From the NCBI GenBank assembly GCA_023408075.1, contig JAEYKW010000050.1, positions 1-64,000 on the forward strand: 64,000 nt of DNA, read 5' to 3'. The notes under the pieces were generated by a model. That model saw only the letters and a list, made by a program, of their open reading frames with translations, had not been told where the DNA came from and ran no database searches. Origin of the DNA: Bacillota bacterium. GTDB taxonomy: Bacteria > Bacillota > Clostridia > Christensenellales > SZUA-584. How positions within the stretch are numbered: position 1 is the stretch's first letter; each line of letters begins with the position of its first letter. Positions 9,371 through 16,986 of this stretch are shown here, in pieces. The position numbers and the translations under genes are program-made.

Positions 9371-9456
9371 TCTGTTTTTGCTAATTATTGTACTATTTTG
9401 TCGATTGTCTCTTCAGGTTGTGGCTATTGAAGTCTGTATTTCTTTGATGTATACTT

Positions 9457-9486
9457 ATTATAAACAAAGCGCCCTTAAAAAGTCAT
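9457..9486 (-). promoter_or_regulatory. Candidate rhamnose-operon promoter
   Basis: On the minus strand a TATAAT hexamer (9457-9462) follows an ATGACT hexamer (9481-9486) after 18 bp. The -10 is perfect and the -35 poor, as expected of an activator-dependent promoter. It would give a leader of about 140 bases before rhaM. Confidence 0.4.
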
Positions 9487-9513
9487 CAATTAATGTTGAG
9501 CACTTATAACAAT

Positions 9514-9545
9514 TTGTTGTCATAATAGAATAGTATGTTGTTGTC
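9514..9545. promoter_or_regulatory. TTGTTGTC direct repeat in the divergent regulator/rha control region
   Basis: Identical octamers TTGTTGTC start at 9514 and 9538 (24-bp spacing), upstream of the candidate rha -35 and just before the regulator's ribosome site. This is where an AraC-type protein could contact both divergent promoters. No binding consensus is known to me for this regulator, so this is a pattern only. Confidence 0.35.
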
Positions 9546-9576
9546 CTATAACAGTATATTGAGAGGAGGCATTTTT

Positions 9577-10458
9577 ATGCCCAGAGTCGAGTTGGTATAC
9601 AAAATGGACACGAGCCCGGAGTCCGTATGGATGACTGTGACAGCCAGTGCGACCGCGAAGACTTCCATCGTTTACGTTCAGGAGCTCGGGGATTTTATTG
9701 CACGCAAGCACTATTTCACGAAGCGTTCAAATCTTCCGTCTTTTCTGATTAAATACACGCTGAGCGGCGAAGGTATTCTTGAGTACGGCGGGCAAACATT
9801 CTCGGTATCGCCGAGCGATATCTTCTGGATCGACTGCTTAAAACCGCAGCATTATTACACATCTCAGGCCGTTGGCAACTGGCGCGTTCTGTGGGTGCAC
9901 TTTTACGGAGCCACGAGCCAGGACTATTACGAATTGTTTTTGTCGCAAAACAACGGCAGCAACAAAGTCTCGCTGCGGCCGGACAACAATGTGGCAGCCT
10001 CAATATATTCACTGATTTCCCTGTACCACAGCGGGGAAAGCAGCCTGACGACGGATATTCAAGCCTCCGCGATATTAACGGCCATAATGGCCGAATGCGT
10101 AAACGCCACCAACTCGCAGCTGACCTATCAGGGCATTCCCGACAGTGTGCAGGATGCGAAAGTCTTTCTGCTCAATCATTATAACGAGCGTATTACGCTC
10201 GATGATCTTGCACAGCGCTTTTCCATCAATAAATATCATTTTCAAAAATTATTCAAACGGTATACCGGCTCCACGCCCAACGAATATTTGATACTGACGA
10301 GATTAAACCGCGCCAAAGAAAACCTTCGGGCCACCTGCAAACCCGTTCGTGAAATATCTCAGGATGTGGGCATCGACAACGTCAGCCATTTCATCAATCT
10401 CTTTAAAAAGCATGAGGGTATCACACCGAATATCTATCGCCAGAACTGGCGCAGATGA
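9577..10458 (+). CDS. AraC-family transcriptional regulator (rhamnose operon regulator)
   Basis: 293-residue DNA-binding protein. Residues 1 to about 150 form an AraC-type cupin ligand-binding domain (YVQELGDFIARKHYF, then LEYGGQTFSVSPSDIFWIDC). The last 100 residues carry the double helix-turn-helix: ITLDDLAQRFSINKYHFQKLF and PVREISQDVGIDNVSHFINLF. The frame is open from 9535, but GAGGAGG at 9563-9569 points to the ATG at 9577. It is divergent from rhaM-rhaA, so it most likely senses L-rhamnose and activates that operon (inference from position). Confidence 0.9.
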   Translation: MPRVELVYKMDTSPESVWMTVTASATAKTSIVYVQELGDFIARKHYFTKRSNLPSFLIKYTLSGEGILEYGGQTFSVSPSDIFWIDCLKPQHYYTSQAVGNWRVLWVHFYGATSQDYYELFLSQNNGSNKVSLRPDNNVAASIYSLISLYHSGESSLTTDIQASAILTAIMAECVNATNSQLTYQGIPDSVQDAKVFLLNHYNERITLDDLAQRFSINKYHFQKLFKRYTGSTPNEYLILTRLNRAKENLRATCKPVREISQDVGIDNVSHFINLFKKHEGITPNIYRQNWRR

Positions 10459-10462
10459 GAAA

Positions 10463-10481
10463 GGAGCGGCAAAACCGCTCC
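10463..10481 (+). terminator. Hairpin after the AraC-type regulator gene
   Basis: GGAGCGG and CCGCTCC form a 7-bp stem around a CAAAA loop, starting 5 bp after the regulator stop. The T-run is missing, so termination may be weak; the dispersed repeat element starts two bases further on. Confidence 0.45.
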
Positions 10482-10482
10482 T

Positions 10483-10621
10483 CAGGCTGCTGACAAAGTT
10501 CCTTGTGTCATTTCGAGTGAGCGACAGCGAGTCGAGAAATCCCATGTCTAAAGCGTTTTACCATGGGATGCTCACGTCGCTACGCTCCTCAGCATGACAA
10601 ATGGAGGGGTTTATCAGGCTG
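10483..10621. repeat. Dispersed palindromic element, copy 1
   Basis: 139 bp starting CAGGCTGCTGACAAA and ending TTTATCAGGCTG, so its ends are imperfect inverted repeats. Inside are TGTCATTTCGAGTGAGCGAC and its near-complement at the other end (CGCTCCTCAGCATGACA), plus a central CCCATG...CATGGG hairpin around AAAGCGTTTTACC. The same arrangement recurs, inverted, at 52308-52472, and related copies lie at 37105-37342 and 42641-42772. It has no open frame. It lies between two convergent genes. Confidence 0.8.
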
Positions 10622-10636
10622 AAGCCTAAAGGCTTC
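10621..10636 (-). terminator. Short hairpin after the isomerase-like gene
   Basis: GAAGCCT/AGGCTTC around an AA loop lies next to the stop of the isomerase-like gene and abuts the repeat element. No T-run follows on the minus strand, so it may be a weak terminator or an RNA-stabilising hairpin. Confidence 0.35.
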
Positions 10637-10639
10637 ATC

Positions 10640-12136
10640 TCATTTGCCGACCTTCACGCATTCAATACCGAGCAGCTCAGACACCTTCATAAACAAAGAC
10701 GCATTATGTCCTACGCTCATGGCGCAATGATGCGTCGGCGCTTCACGGAACCATTCGTCCATATATTCATCCAGATCCATATCAAAATCGATGTGCGTCT
10801 GTGTATTGCCGATCATAAGAATCGGCAGCTTAACGGCTTTGCCCTCACTGACGATAAGCTTTAGGCGTCCCTTGCCCGTTTGTGTTAACCCCAGCGTGGT
10901 CACTGGGCCGCTGATGACATTGGCTTCCACCGATACGCCGCTGCCGCGTTTGCCGTGGTAAACGCCCATGCCGCGCAATATCGGCTTTCCGTCCGATATG
11001 GAGATGTGGAACGGGCCGTCGTGTCCGAGCAGCATCGTGTTGTGCTCATAATCCATCGCCACAATCTCGGTAAAGCTGCCGCCGACACTCAGCGTATCGC
11101 ATATCTTCATTGCCACATTGGTCTTTAAATCCCCTTCGCCCGCGCACGGAATACCGGCGGCGGTAAGAAGAGAATGTCCCACAATAAACCCGCCCTGAAC
11201 ACGCTCATAGTGATTGTCCTCCGAACCGTGGTAGTAATAGGACAGCCCGTCAAGATCATAATCACGGACCATTTTTTCCTGCGCCACCGCCACACGGCAG
11301 GACCAATCGAGCTGCTCATCCGAGGGTTTGCGCGCAATAGGGTCCGACGGCGAATCTCCGCTGATCTGGAAGAAAGCCTCCACCTGCCGCTTCTTTTCTG
11401 CGATTTCACTGTCGGCGGCTTTTTGCAGATACCTGTCTAAATCGCACATTTCGAGCAACTCCACATGGATGCCGAGCTGGGACTGCATCATTGTGAAATC
11501 GCTGTACATATCGAGCATGCCGCTGTAGTTGTTCCCCAGGAATCCGAATCGTGCAAACATCAATGTTCGTTTGACGCCCGCGGCACGCACCCATTCTTCA
11601 ATCTCTTTCCATGCGCGCCTCGCCTGCGGCATATGCGCCGTGGCTTCATCCGCCACGGAGATATCGGGCGTTTTTTCAAGGCCGAGCAGGCCGTTTACAA
11701 TCTTCAGATGTATACCGGCGCGTTCAAACGCGTTGGACGCCTCAGGTACCGGGCACCCCACACAGTGGGCCAGCCACTCGCCCGTGCCCGTCTTGTCGTA
11801 GTTCATGGCGGCTGTTGGCTGCAGATTCAGCATGACAACCGGCGCCTTGCATATTTGATGAACCGGCAGCACGCACGAGCTGGTGAAATACGTCGCACTG
11901 TGGACAAGAATGATATCGACATTGTGCTTGTTGAAATATTCACCGGCTTCTCTCGCTTTGACTTCGCTGTCTACCAAGCCGAAGTTATACACCTCGCCCC
12001 AAGCACTCACCTTGTCGCCGATAAACGCATTGTAACCTTTCAGACGATTCTCCAGACCTTCAAATTGCGTCCAGTACGCATGGAGCCCTGCACTATAAAT
12101 TCCCACTCTGGCTTTCTTCGTTTGCTTTAAACGCAT
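10640..12136 (-). CDS. L-arabinose/L-fucose isomerase-like protein
   Basis: 498-residue cytoplasmic protein of the AraA/FucI superfamily. Seen: YSAGLHAYWTQFEGL at the start, VHSATYFTSS, TGTGEWLAHCVGCPVPE near 140, and in the C-terminal half acidic and histidine residues in the positions of AraA metal ligands: AGEGD, FTEIVAMDYEHN, LGHDGPFHIS and HHCAMSVGH. It is somewhat diverged from true AraA, so the substrate may be another aldose. A GAGGTG ribosome site precedes the ATG. It is transcribed towards the rhamnose regulator and is not in the rha operon, and no partner kinase or aldolase accompanies it, so the pathway is unknown. Confidence 0.8.
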   Translation of the reverse strand: MRLKQTKKARVGIYSAGLHAYWTQFEGLENRLKGYNAFIGDKVSAWGEVYNFGLVDSEVKAREAGEYFNKHNVDIILVHSATYFTSSCVLPVHQICKAPVVMLNLQPTAAMNYDKTGTGEWLAHCVGCPVPEASNAFERAGIHLKIVNGLLGLEKTPDISVADEATAHMPQARRAWKEIEEWVRAAGVKRTLMFARFGFLGNNYSGMLDMYSDFTMMQSQLGIHVELLEMCDLDRYLQKAADSEIAEKKRQVEAFFQISGDSPSDPIARKPSDEQLDWSCRVAVAQEKMVRDYDLDGLSYYYHGSEDNHYERVQGGFIVGHSLLTAAGIPCAGEGDLKTNVAMKICDTLSVGGSFTEIVAMDYEHNTMLLGHDGPFHISISDGKPILRGMGVYHGKRGSGVSVEANVISGPVTTLGLTQTGKGRLKLIVSEGKAVKLPILMIGNTQTHIDFDMDLDEYMDEWFREAPTHHCAMSVGHNASLFMKVSELLGIECVKVGK

Positions 12137-12315
12137 GTCCGTTCACCTCATCCTTATTTTTTATCATTTTAGAGGTATAATAAACTCACAGTCCTATTCT
12201 ACTTTTAAAAAAAGCCGATTACATCAACGTATATGGGCATGTGTTAATAGTATGTTGGTATTTTGATTATGCCTAGCGCTCTTTGTTAATGCTGCAGCCG
12301 GCAAACTTTTTTCAC

Positions 12316-12563
12316 TCTAACACCGGAAGTCCTTTTTACATTCCTCCGGCCGGGGGGTGTTCGGTTTTATCCGCTTTCGTTCGCAAAGCCCCACAAAGTT
12401 CTCAAAAAGGACGATTTCGTTGACGCCGAGTTTCAGAAGAGGCGCAGGAATGTACAATCTTTTTTTGCGGCCCAATATCCCAAGAACGGCCCAAATTGAA
12501 ACCGTTGAGGAAGGCGCAGCCCTTGCCCCAACTGGCCGCATCCAAAAAAGTGTCCCCTTTTTC
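12316..12563 (-). pseudogene. Remnant of a GH35 beta-galactosidase C-terminus
   Basis: Reading the minus strand from about 12563 gives GDTFLDAASWGKGCAFLNGF then NLGRSWDIGPQ, and after a one-base shift in an A-run (near 12461) RLYIPAPLLKLGVNEIVLFE. This is the typical end of family 35 beta-galactosidases (WGKG..FVNG.NLGRYW.IGPQ..LYVP...L..G.NEI..FE). Everything upstream is missing, so this is a frameshifted C-terminal fragment. It abuts a second gene fragment at about 12565. Confidence 0.75.
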
Positions 12564-12569
12564 TCTCTA

Positions 12570-12700
12570 TCATCTCACACGCGCATACGCAAACCAAAAG
12601 GTCGTTAAGCCATCTTTACAGTCCGCGCCGCAAGCATGCCGTGTGCCTTTCAAAATGTGCTGACAACGGAAATCCTGATTCCTGTTGCCGCCCACACCGA
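12570..12700 (-). pseudogene. Remnant of a sensor histidine kinase C-terminus
   Basis: About 100 bases are clearly homologous to the 3' end of the histidine kinase gene at 14819-16279, for instance the shared GACTGTAAAGATGGCTTAAC. Relative to that gene the fragment has an in-frame stop (TTT TTA became TTT TGA) and a one-base deletion before the GGCGCGGAC stretch, so it cannot be functional. It encodes only the last part of the ATPase domain (GxGxS...HHML...DCKDGL.FWF.YA). It is probably the leftover of a duplicated two-component gene. Confidence 0.8.
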
Positions 12701-12725
12701 GCCAACCATCTCATTCATCCAAAGA

Positions 12726-13691
12726 TCATTGCGCCATGACGTTGGCGGCTTTTTCTTTGCGCAGGCTGCTGTGGGTGTAATGCTTTCTTCCTTTTCTTAC
12801 ATCCCACGGGATGATGATTTTACGGACAATCCTTGACCCCGGGTGGAGCCATCCGTTATAGGCTGGCGGGACGGCAGCCTTTTCGGCCTTAAGACCAACT
12901 GTAACTTCAGCCGAGATATACCCTTCCTTATCGGATAATGCTCTTTTAACCGTGCCGTCAGAATCGATAATCTGCGAACCCCCCTGAAGCCGGAATACCT
13001 CCGGAGGCATATACTTGCCGAGAATGCCCGCCATAGGCAGCGTTTCTCCCACGCTATTTATGAAGACAACCGGTATGTTTAAGTGTTTGGCATAAATCAT
13101 TCCAAATCCATTCATGGTTTCTTTAGCACCGTCAATATCTTTTTGCGTAACATGCTTGGTTTCTTTTTCAGGTGTTGCCCATCCGTGAGGCATAAGAAGC
13201 ATATCCACGTTGGCGTTTTTAACTTTATTGAAGAATTCGAGTGAATGGCCGTCTGCGCAGATGCCCACGCCGATTCTGCCGATTTTGGTCTGTATGCAAA
13301 CGCGGTTCTCATTTCCGGCACTCTTGAAACTATACGATTCGGCGTCTTTTTTTCGTATAATCCCAGCAATATCGCCTTCGGGATTTGCCAGCAGATACGA
13401 ATTGTAAAAGTCTTCCCCGTCGCATTCCAAAAACCCTGCACCAATATATATGCCCAGCCGTTTTGACAAGGCTGCGGCCCACTTGGCGGTAGGCCCGTCA
13501 ACGGGTTCTCCAAAATCCCATATTCTGTCGTTCGCTGAATAGCCGCACGTTGAAAGCTCGGGCAGCGCCGCCAAAACCGCGCCATCTCTTGCAGCCTTCT
13601 CGATCAGCTTTTCCGCAGCGAGAAAGTTTGCATCTTTCTTACCGATGTTGTTCGATAACTGAATTGCCGCCACAATGAACTTCTCAGACAT
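12726..13691 (-). CDS. Carbon-nitrogen hydrolase (nitrilase superfamily)
   Basis: 321-residue cytoplasmic hydrolase of C-N bonds (amide or nitrile; substrate unknown). The Glu-Lys-Cys triad is visible: E45 in LPELSTCG, K114 or K115 in IIRKKDAES, C145 in GVGICADGHS. The ATG at 13691 is chosen because AGGAGAGG lies five bases before it; a GTG two codons upstream is too close to that site. It is transcribed divergently from a TetR-family gene and carries a palindromic operator at its predicted transcription start, so it is probably the regulator's main target. The last 25 residues are basic and lie outside the conserved domain. Confidence 0.88.
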   Translation of the reverse strand: MSEKFIVAAIQLSNNIGKKDANFLAAEKLIEKAARDGAVLAALPELSTCGYSANDRIWDFGEPVDGPTAKWAAALSKRLGIYIGAGFLECDGEDFYNSYLLANPEGDIAGIIRKKDAESYSFKSAGNENRVCIQTKIGRIGVGICADGHSLEFFNKVKNANVDMLLMPHGWATPEKETKHVTQKDIDGAKETMNGFGMIYAKHLNIPVVFINSVGETLPMAGILGKYMPPEVFRLQGGSQIIDSDGTVKRALSDKEGYISAEVTVGLKAEKAAVPPAYNGWLHPGSRIVRKIIIPWDVRKGRKHYTHSSLRKEKAANVMAQ

Positions 13692-13767
13692 TTTCACCTC
13701 TCCTTTTATCTATAAATTTTAACTGCCGTTCTTATAGAGAAACGTGCCGTAACATACTTTAGGTTTA

Positions 13768-13786
13768 TACATACCATTGGTATGTA
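13768..13786. promoter_or_regulatory. TetR-type operator O1 (perfect palindrome)
   Basis: TACATACCATTGGTATGTA has 9-bp arms around one base. It begins immediately after the -10 of the minus-strand promoter for the hydrolase. A related imperfect copy with the same TACATACC-N3-GGTA layout lies at 13881-13899 in front of the TetR gene. The placement at +1 is typical of simple repression. Confidence 0.75.
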
Positions 13787-13793
13787 CGGGTAG

Positions 13794-13822
13794 ATTTTAT
13801 AACAAACCGGCATAAAAATCAA
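13794..13822 (-). promoter_or_regulatory. Promoter of the carbon-nitrogen hydrolase gene
   Basis: Minus strand: TTGATT (13817-13822), 17 bp, TAAAAT (13794-13799). Good match to a sigma-A promoter. The start of transcription would fall inside operator O1. Confidence 0.65.
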
Positions 13823-13842
13823 TGGAATCGATAATAAAATTA

Positions 13843-13871
13843 TTGACATCATGTAAAAACCGTTACATACT
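13843..13871 (+). promoter_or_regulatory. Promoter of the TetR-family gene
   Basis: TTGACA (13843-13848), 17 bp, CATACT (13866-13871). Predicted start is at about 13878, just before operator O2. Confidence 0.7.
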
Positions 13872-13880
13872 CCCTGTATA

Positions 13881-13899
13881 TACATACCGGAGGTAGGCA
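13881..13899. promoter_or_regulatory. TetR-type operator O2 (imperfect palindrome)
   Basis: Left half TACATACC is identical to O1; right half GGTAGGCA matches the O1 half GGTATGTA at six of eight positions, with the same 3-bp spacer. It includes the GGAGGT ribosome site of the regulator gene and follows that gene's -10, suggesting negative autoregulation. Confidence 0.65.
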
Positions 13900-13903
13900 T
13901 AAG

Positions 13904-14578
13904 GTGTGGATTTCTAAGGAAGGCGATATCCGCAAGCAGGAGTTTTTATCCACGGCACTTGAAATTTTCTGCGAAAAAGGCTATGACAAAACATCCATTA
14001 ACGACATTATTGAAAGAGTGGGTGTCACAAAAGGCGCTTTTTATTATTATTTTAAGTCCAAAGAGGATATTCTGCAATTGCTTGCGGATGCACAGGTCAA
14101 GCCGATATTAGATATAACAAAACAGATAGCCGACAGCACGGAACTCAATGCTGTTGAAAAGATCAATCAGCTCATCGAAAAAACACACGAGTACAGAAAT
14201 CAAAATATTGACGACAGGCTGGGGTTGTTCAAGCTGCTGGAGAACGAAAGCAATTCCAGACTCGCAAGAAAAATATCAGACGAAACGATTATGCACGGAA
14301 GGCCCGAAATACTCAGTATTATTGAACAGGGAATTGAAGAAGGCCTGTTTGAGGTGCAGCTTCCGGCCGAAGCTGCTGAATTTATACTGCAATTCAGCAT
14401 CATACTCAATGGTCAAATACAACGGATTATGGTCCGGGAAGAGAATCAAGAGCTAAAAAAAATCGCAATCGCCAATAAGCTTGCTTTCTATGAGGACGTT
14501 TTAACGAAAATTCTTGGCGCAAAACAGGGGCGTATTCAACTTGCTCAAAAGCTTATCCGCCGTTATTCGTTGGATTGA
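13904..14578 (+). CDS. TetR-family transcriptional repressor
   Basis: 224 residues. The N-terminal TetR helix-turn-helix is clear: ALEIFCEKGYDKTSINDIIE then VGVTKGAFYYYFKSKEDIL (about 18-56). The rest is an all-helical ligand-binding and dimer domain with no recognisable ligand. Start is GTG at 13904 with GGAGGT nine bases upstream. Divergent from the hydrolase gene; paired operators suggest that it represses both itself and the hydrolase, with the hydrolase substrate or product a plausible inducer. Confidence 0.9.
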   Translation: MWISKEGDIRKQEFLSTALEIFCEKGYDKTSINDIIERVGVTKGAFYYYFKSKEDILQLLADAQVKPILDITKQIADSTELNAVEKINQLIEKTHEYRNQNIDDRLGLFKLLENESNSRLARKISDETIMHGRPEILSIIEQGIEEGLFEVQLPAEAAEFILQFSIILNGQIQRIMVREENQELKKIAIANKLAFYEDVLTKILGAKQGRIQLAQKLIRRYSLD

Positions 14579-14650
14579 TGGTAGCAAACGGCCGCAAGAA
14601 TTTCGCTTCCTGCTGCCTGAAACTTAAATATACTGCGCCGGACTATAACC

Positions 14651-14692
14651 CTCACATGCGGCCATGCTTTTGCTTCTTCACCGGCATGTGAG
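14651..14692 (+). terminator. Possible terminator after the TetR gene
   Basis: CTCACATGC and GCATGTGAG form a 9-bp stem with a 24-base loop, followed by ATTTTAT. It lies between convergent genes (TetR and histidine kinase). The loop is long, so confidence is modest. Confidence 0.4.
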
Positions 14693-14818
14693 ATTTTATG
14701 CCATTTGTCACGGTGGATCTTTTTTGTTTTGCTGATGCGGTTGGCGGGCCCTCATTTTTAGCAAAGGCCTTTCAAAAGATTTTTTATCCCGCTTGCTTCT
14801 TATGGCAGCTATCCGCCA

Positions 14819-16279
14819 TCAGTCTTTACTCCCATCGCCCGCATACTCAAACCAAAAGATCGTTAAGCCATCTTTACAGTCCACGCCGTATAGCATGTGA
14901 TGCGCCTTTAAAAATGTGCCGACAATGGAAAGCCCGATACCGGTTCCCTGCTGCCGCCCGCCATGGTGCTGGCTGCGCTGGTACCTTTCCCAAATGATAT
15001 CCCTGTCTTCTTGCGGGATAGGCTCGCCCGGATTGATCACGGCGACTCGCACTTTGCTGCCCGTCTCTTGCGCTTCGACTGTGATTTCTTCTCCGTCGGC
15101 CGTGTGATTCACCGCATTATTCAATAAGTTTCGCAGCACCTGACAGATTTTCATCGCGTCGGCGTAAACGGCGATATCGTTCCCCGTGCTTTTAAACCGA
15201 ATGGTGATTCCGTATTCCGCAGCGTTCTTCTCGCAGTGGGCAATCTCAGACTCAATGATCTCATGAAGATTATACCAATCTTTTTTCAGTTGAATATAAC
15301 CGGCTTGAAGCTGAGAGTAATCCATAATGTCGCTGACCATTTCGCTCATGCGGCCGGCCTCCTGAATAATCAGGTTCAGATTCTCATTCCGCTTTTCTTC
15401 ATCCTTCCAGCTTATGTCCCGCACCATTTCTGCATAGCCTGTGATGAGCGCCAACGGTGAGCGCAATTCATGAGACACATTGGCGATGACCTCTTTTCGC
15501 AGAACATCGACACGTTGAAGCGCTTGGCCCAGCGCTTCTACCGAATTGGATAATTGGCCGAGCTCATCCTTCAAAGAGAGCCCCGGCGTTGCCGTCAGCT
15601 CCCCTTGCGCGAGGCTGTCGACGGTACTCTTGATAACACGGATCGGCTTCACAAAACGCCTTGATAACAGCGCCGCCACTATGGCCGCCACAACGGTTAA
15701 TGCGACGCTCAGTATAACAAGCTGACTGCGGTTCATATTGAGCACGGTTTGCAGCTGATCCAGCGTTTCATAAAGAATCACAACGGCAGGATCGCCGTCA
15801 TACAGCGCCGGAATGCCGATTTCCATCGTTATGGGGCTTGAATGGCTGCGAATAATTTTCGTGTACGGTTTCCCCTGAAAAGCCTCTTTATATTCTTTGG
15901 TTGGCCTTATATCTTGCTGTATGTACCAATTTGCCGATACCCATGATTTCGAATCCAGCTTGTGTCCCGCGCTGTAAAGGGCGGCCAGTTTCCCGTCGCT
16001 GTTAATAACCATCATCTTTCCGTTGGCTATTTTGCTGAGCGAGAGTATCAGTTGCTCGTTGCTGGCCAGATCTCTTGTTGCCAAATCCTCCGCATATGGG
16101 TCAAGCCGCTCCTGCACCTCGGCTGTGGTGGCGTTGATGTAATTCTGCTCGAATAAAAGTATTTGCACCACCAGCATGAAAGCAATACCCAATACCACCA
16201 GCAGCATCATGATGAGCCATAAGCGCACGACGATCTTGGAGCGAAGGGGCGACTTCACGCAAATTTTACTCATACTCAA
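14819..16279 (-). CDS. Sensor histidine kinase
   Basis: 486-residue membrane kinase. Helix 1 at about 19-41, an extracellular sensor region of about 145 residues, helix 2 at about 187-208, a HAMP linker, a HisKA domain with phospho-accepting His in NVSHELRSPLALITGYAEMV (about 270), then the ATPase domain with N-box LRNLLNNAVNHT and G-box GTGIGLSIVG. It overlaps the upstream response regulator by 14 bp and ends the DUF362-permease-regulator operon, so the stimulus is probably what that membrane pair handles. A decayed copy of its 3' end lies at 12570-12700. Confidence 0.93.
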   Translation of the reverse strand: MSMSKICVKSPLRSKIVVRLWLIMMLLVVLGIAFMLVVQILLFEQNYINATTAEVQERLDPYAEDLATRDLASNEQLILSLSKIANGKMMVINSDGKLAALYSAGHKLDSKSWVSANWYIQQDIRPTKEYKEAFQGKPYTKIIRSHSSPITMEIGIPALYDGDPAVVILYETLDQLQTVLNMNRSQLVILSVALTVVAAIVAALLSRRFVKPIRVIKSTVDSLAQGELTATPGLSLKDELGQLSNSVEALGQALQRVDVLRKEVIANVSHELRSPLALITGYAEMVRDISWKDEEKRNENLNLIIQEAGRMSEMVSDIMDYSQLQAGYIQLKKDWYNLHEIIESEIAHCEKNAAEYGITIRFKSTGNDIAVYADAMKICQVLRNLLNNAVNHTADGEEITVEAQETGSKVRVAVINPGEPIPQEDRDIIWERYQRSQHHGGRQQGTGIGLSIVGTFLKAHHMLYGVDCKDGLTIFWFEYAGDGSKD

Positions 16280-16928
16280 ATTTATACCCTACCCCCCATA
16301 CGGTTTGAATGGCCTTCCGGTAATCGCCCAGATGTTCCCGCAGCGACTTAATATGCGTATCGACCGTGCGGGCGTCACCGTAGTAGTCGTACCCCCAAAC
16401 CCTGTTGAGCAGCTGTTCACGGCTGAGAACAAGCCGTTCATTTTGCGCAAGATATAATAACAGATCGAATTCTTTGGGCGGCAAGTTGAACACGGCTTCA
16501 CCTGCAGTCACTTTTCTCGATCCGGGTGAGATGCATAGTTCTCCAAACATGAGCTCGTCGCTGGGTTTGCCGCTGCGCTTGAGTACGGCGCGTATACGGG
16601 CCATCAGTTCCTTCGGGCTAAACGGCTTCGGCACATAATCGTCCGCCCCCAAGTTGAAGCCCAGCAGCTTGTCATATTCCTCGCTGCGGGAGGTCAGCAT
16701 AATCACCGGGACCTGGCTGGCCTTGCGTATTGCTGCAAGCGTCTCAAAACCGTCGAGCCCCGGCATCATCACATCAAGCACCACGATATCAAAACGCGTC
16801 TCACTGTTTTTTTCTATCGCTTTCTGGCCGTTTTCTGCCTCCTCGCACTGAAAGCCTTCCAGCTCTCCGTACGTGAGCACGAGCTTGCGAAGATGAATAT
16901 CATCATCGACAATCAACAATCTGGGCAT
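16266..16928 (-). CDS. OmpR-family response regulator
   Basis: 220 residues. Receiver domain with LLIVDDDIHLRK acidic pocket, phospho-acceptor Asp in VLDVMMPGLDGFE (about 52), conserved Thr/Ser in MLTSR and Lys in YVPKPFSPKEL. C-terminal winged-helix DNA-binding domain ends NRVWGYDYYGDARTVDTHIKSLREHLG. The frame is open upstream to 16961, but GGGAGGGAG before the ATG at 16928 decides the start. It is cotranscribed with its kinase. Its likely target is the 11-bp direct-repeat cluster upstream of the operon at 19037-19069. Confidence 0.94.
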   Translation of the reverse strand: MPRLLIVDDDIHLRKLVLTYGELEGFQCEEAENGQKAIEKNSETRFDIVVLDVMMPGLDGFETLAAIRKASQVPVIMLTSRSEEYDKLLGFNLGADDYVPKPFSPKELMARIRAVLKRSGKPSDELMFGELCISPGSRKVTAGEAVFNLPPKEFDLLLYLAQNERLVLSREQLLNRVWGYDYYGDARTVDTHIKSLREHLGDYRKAIQTVWGVGYKFEYE

Positions 16929-16986
16929 GATGCTCCCTCCCTTCCTGCCATCAGTATACAACTTTTGGGGCTGCCAATCCAGCCCG

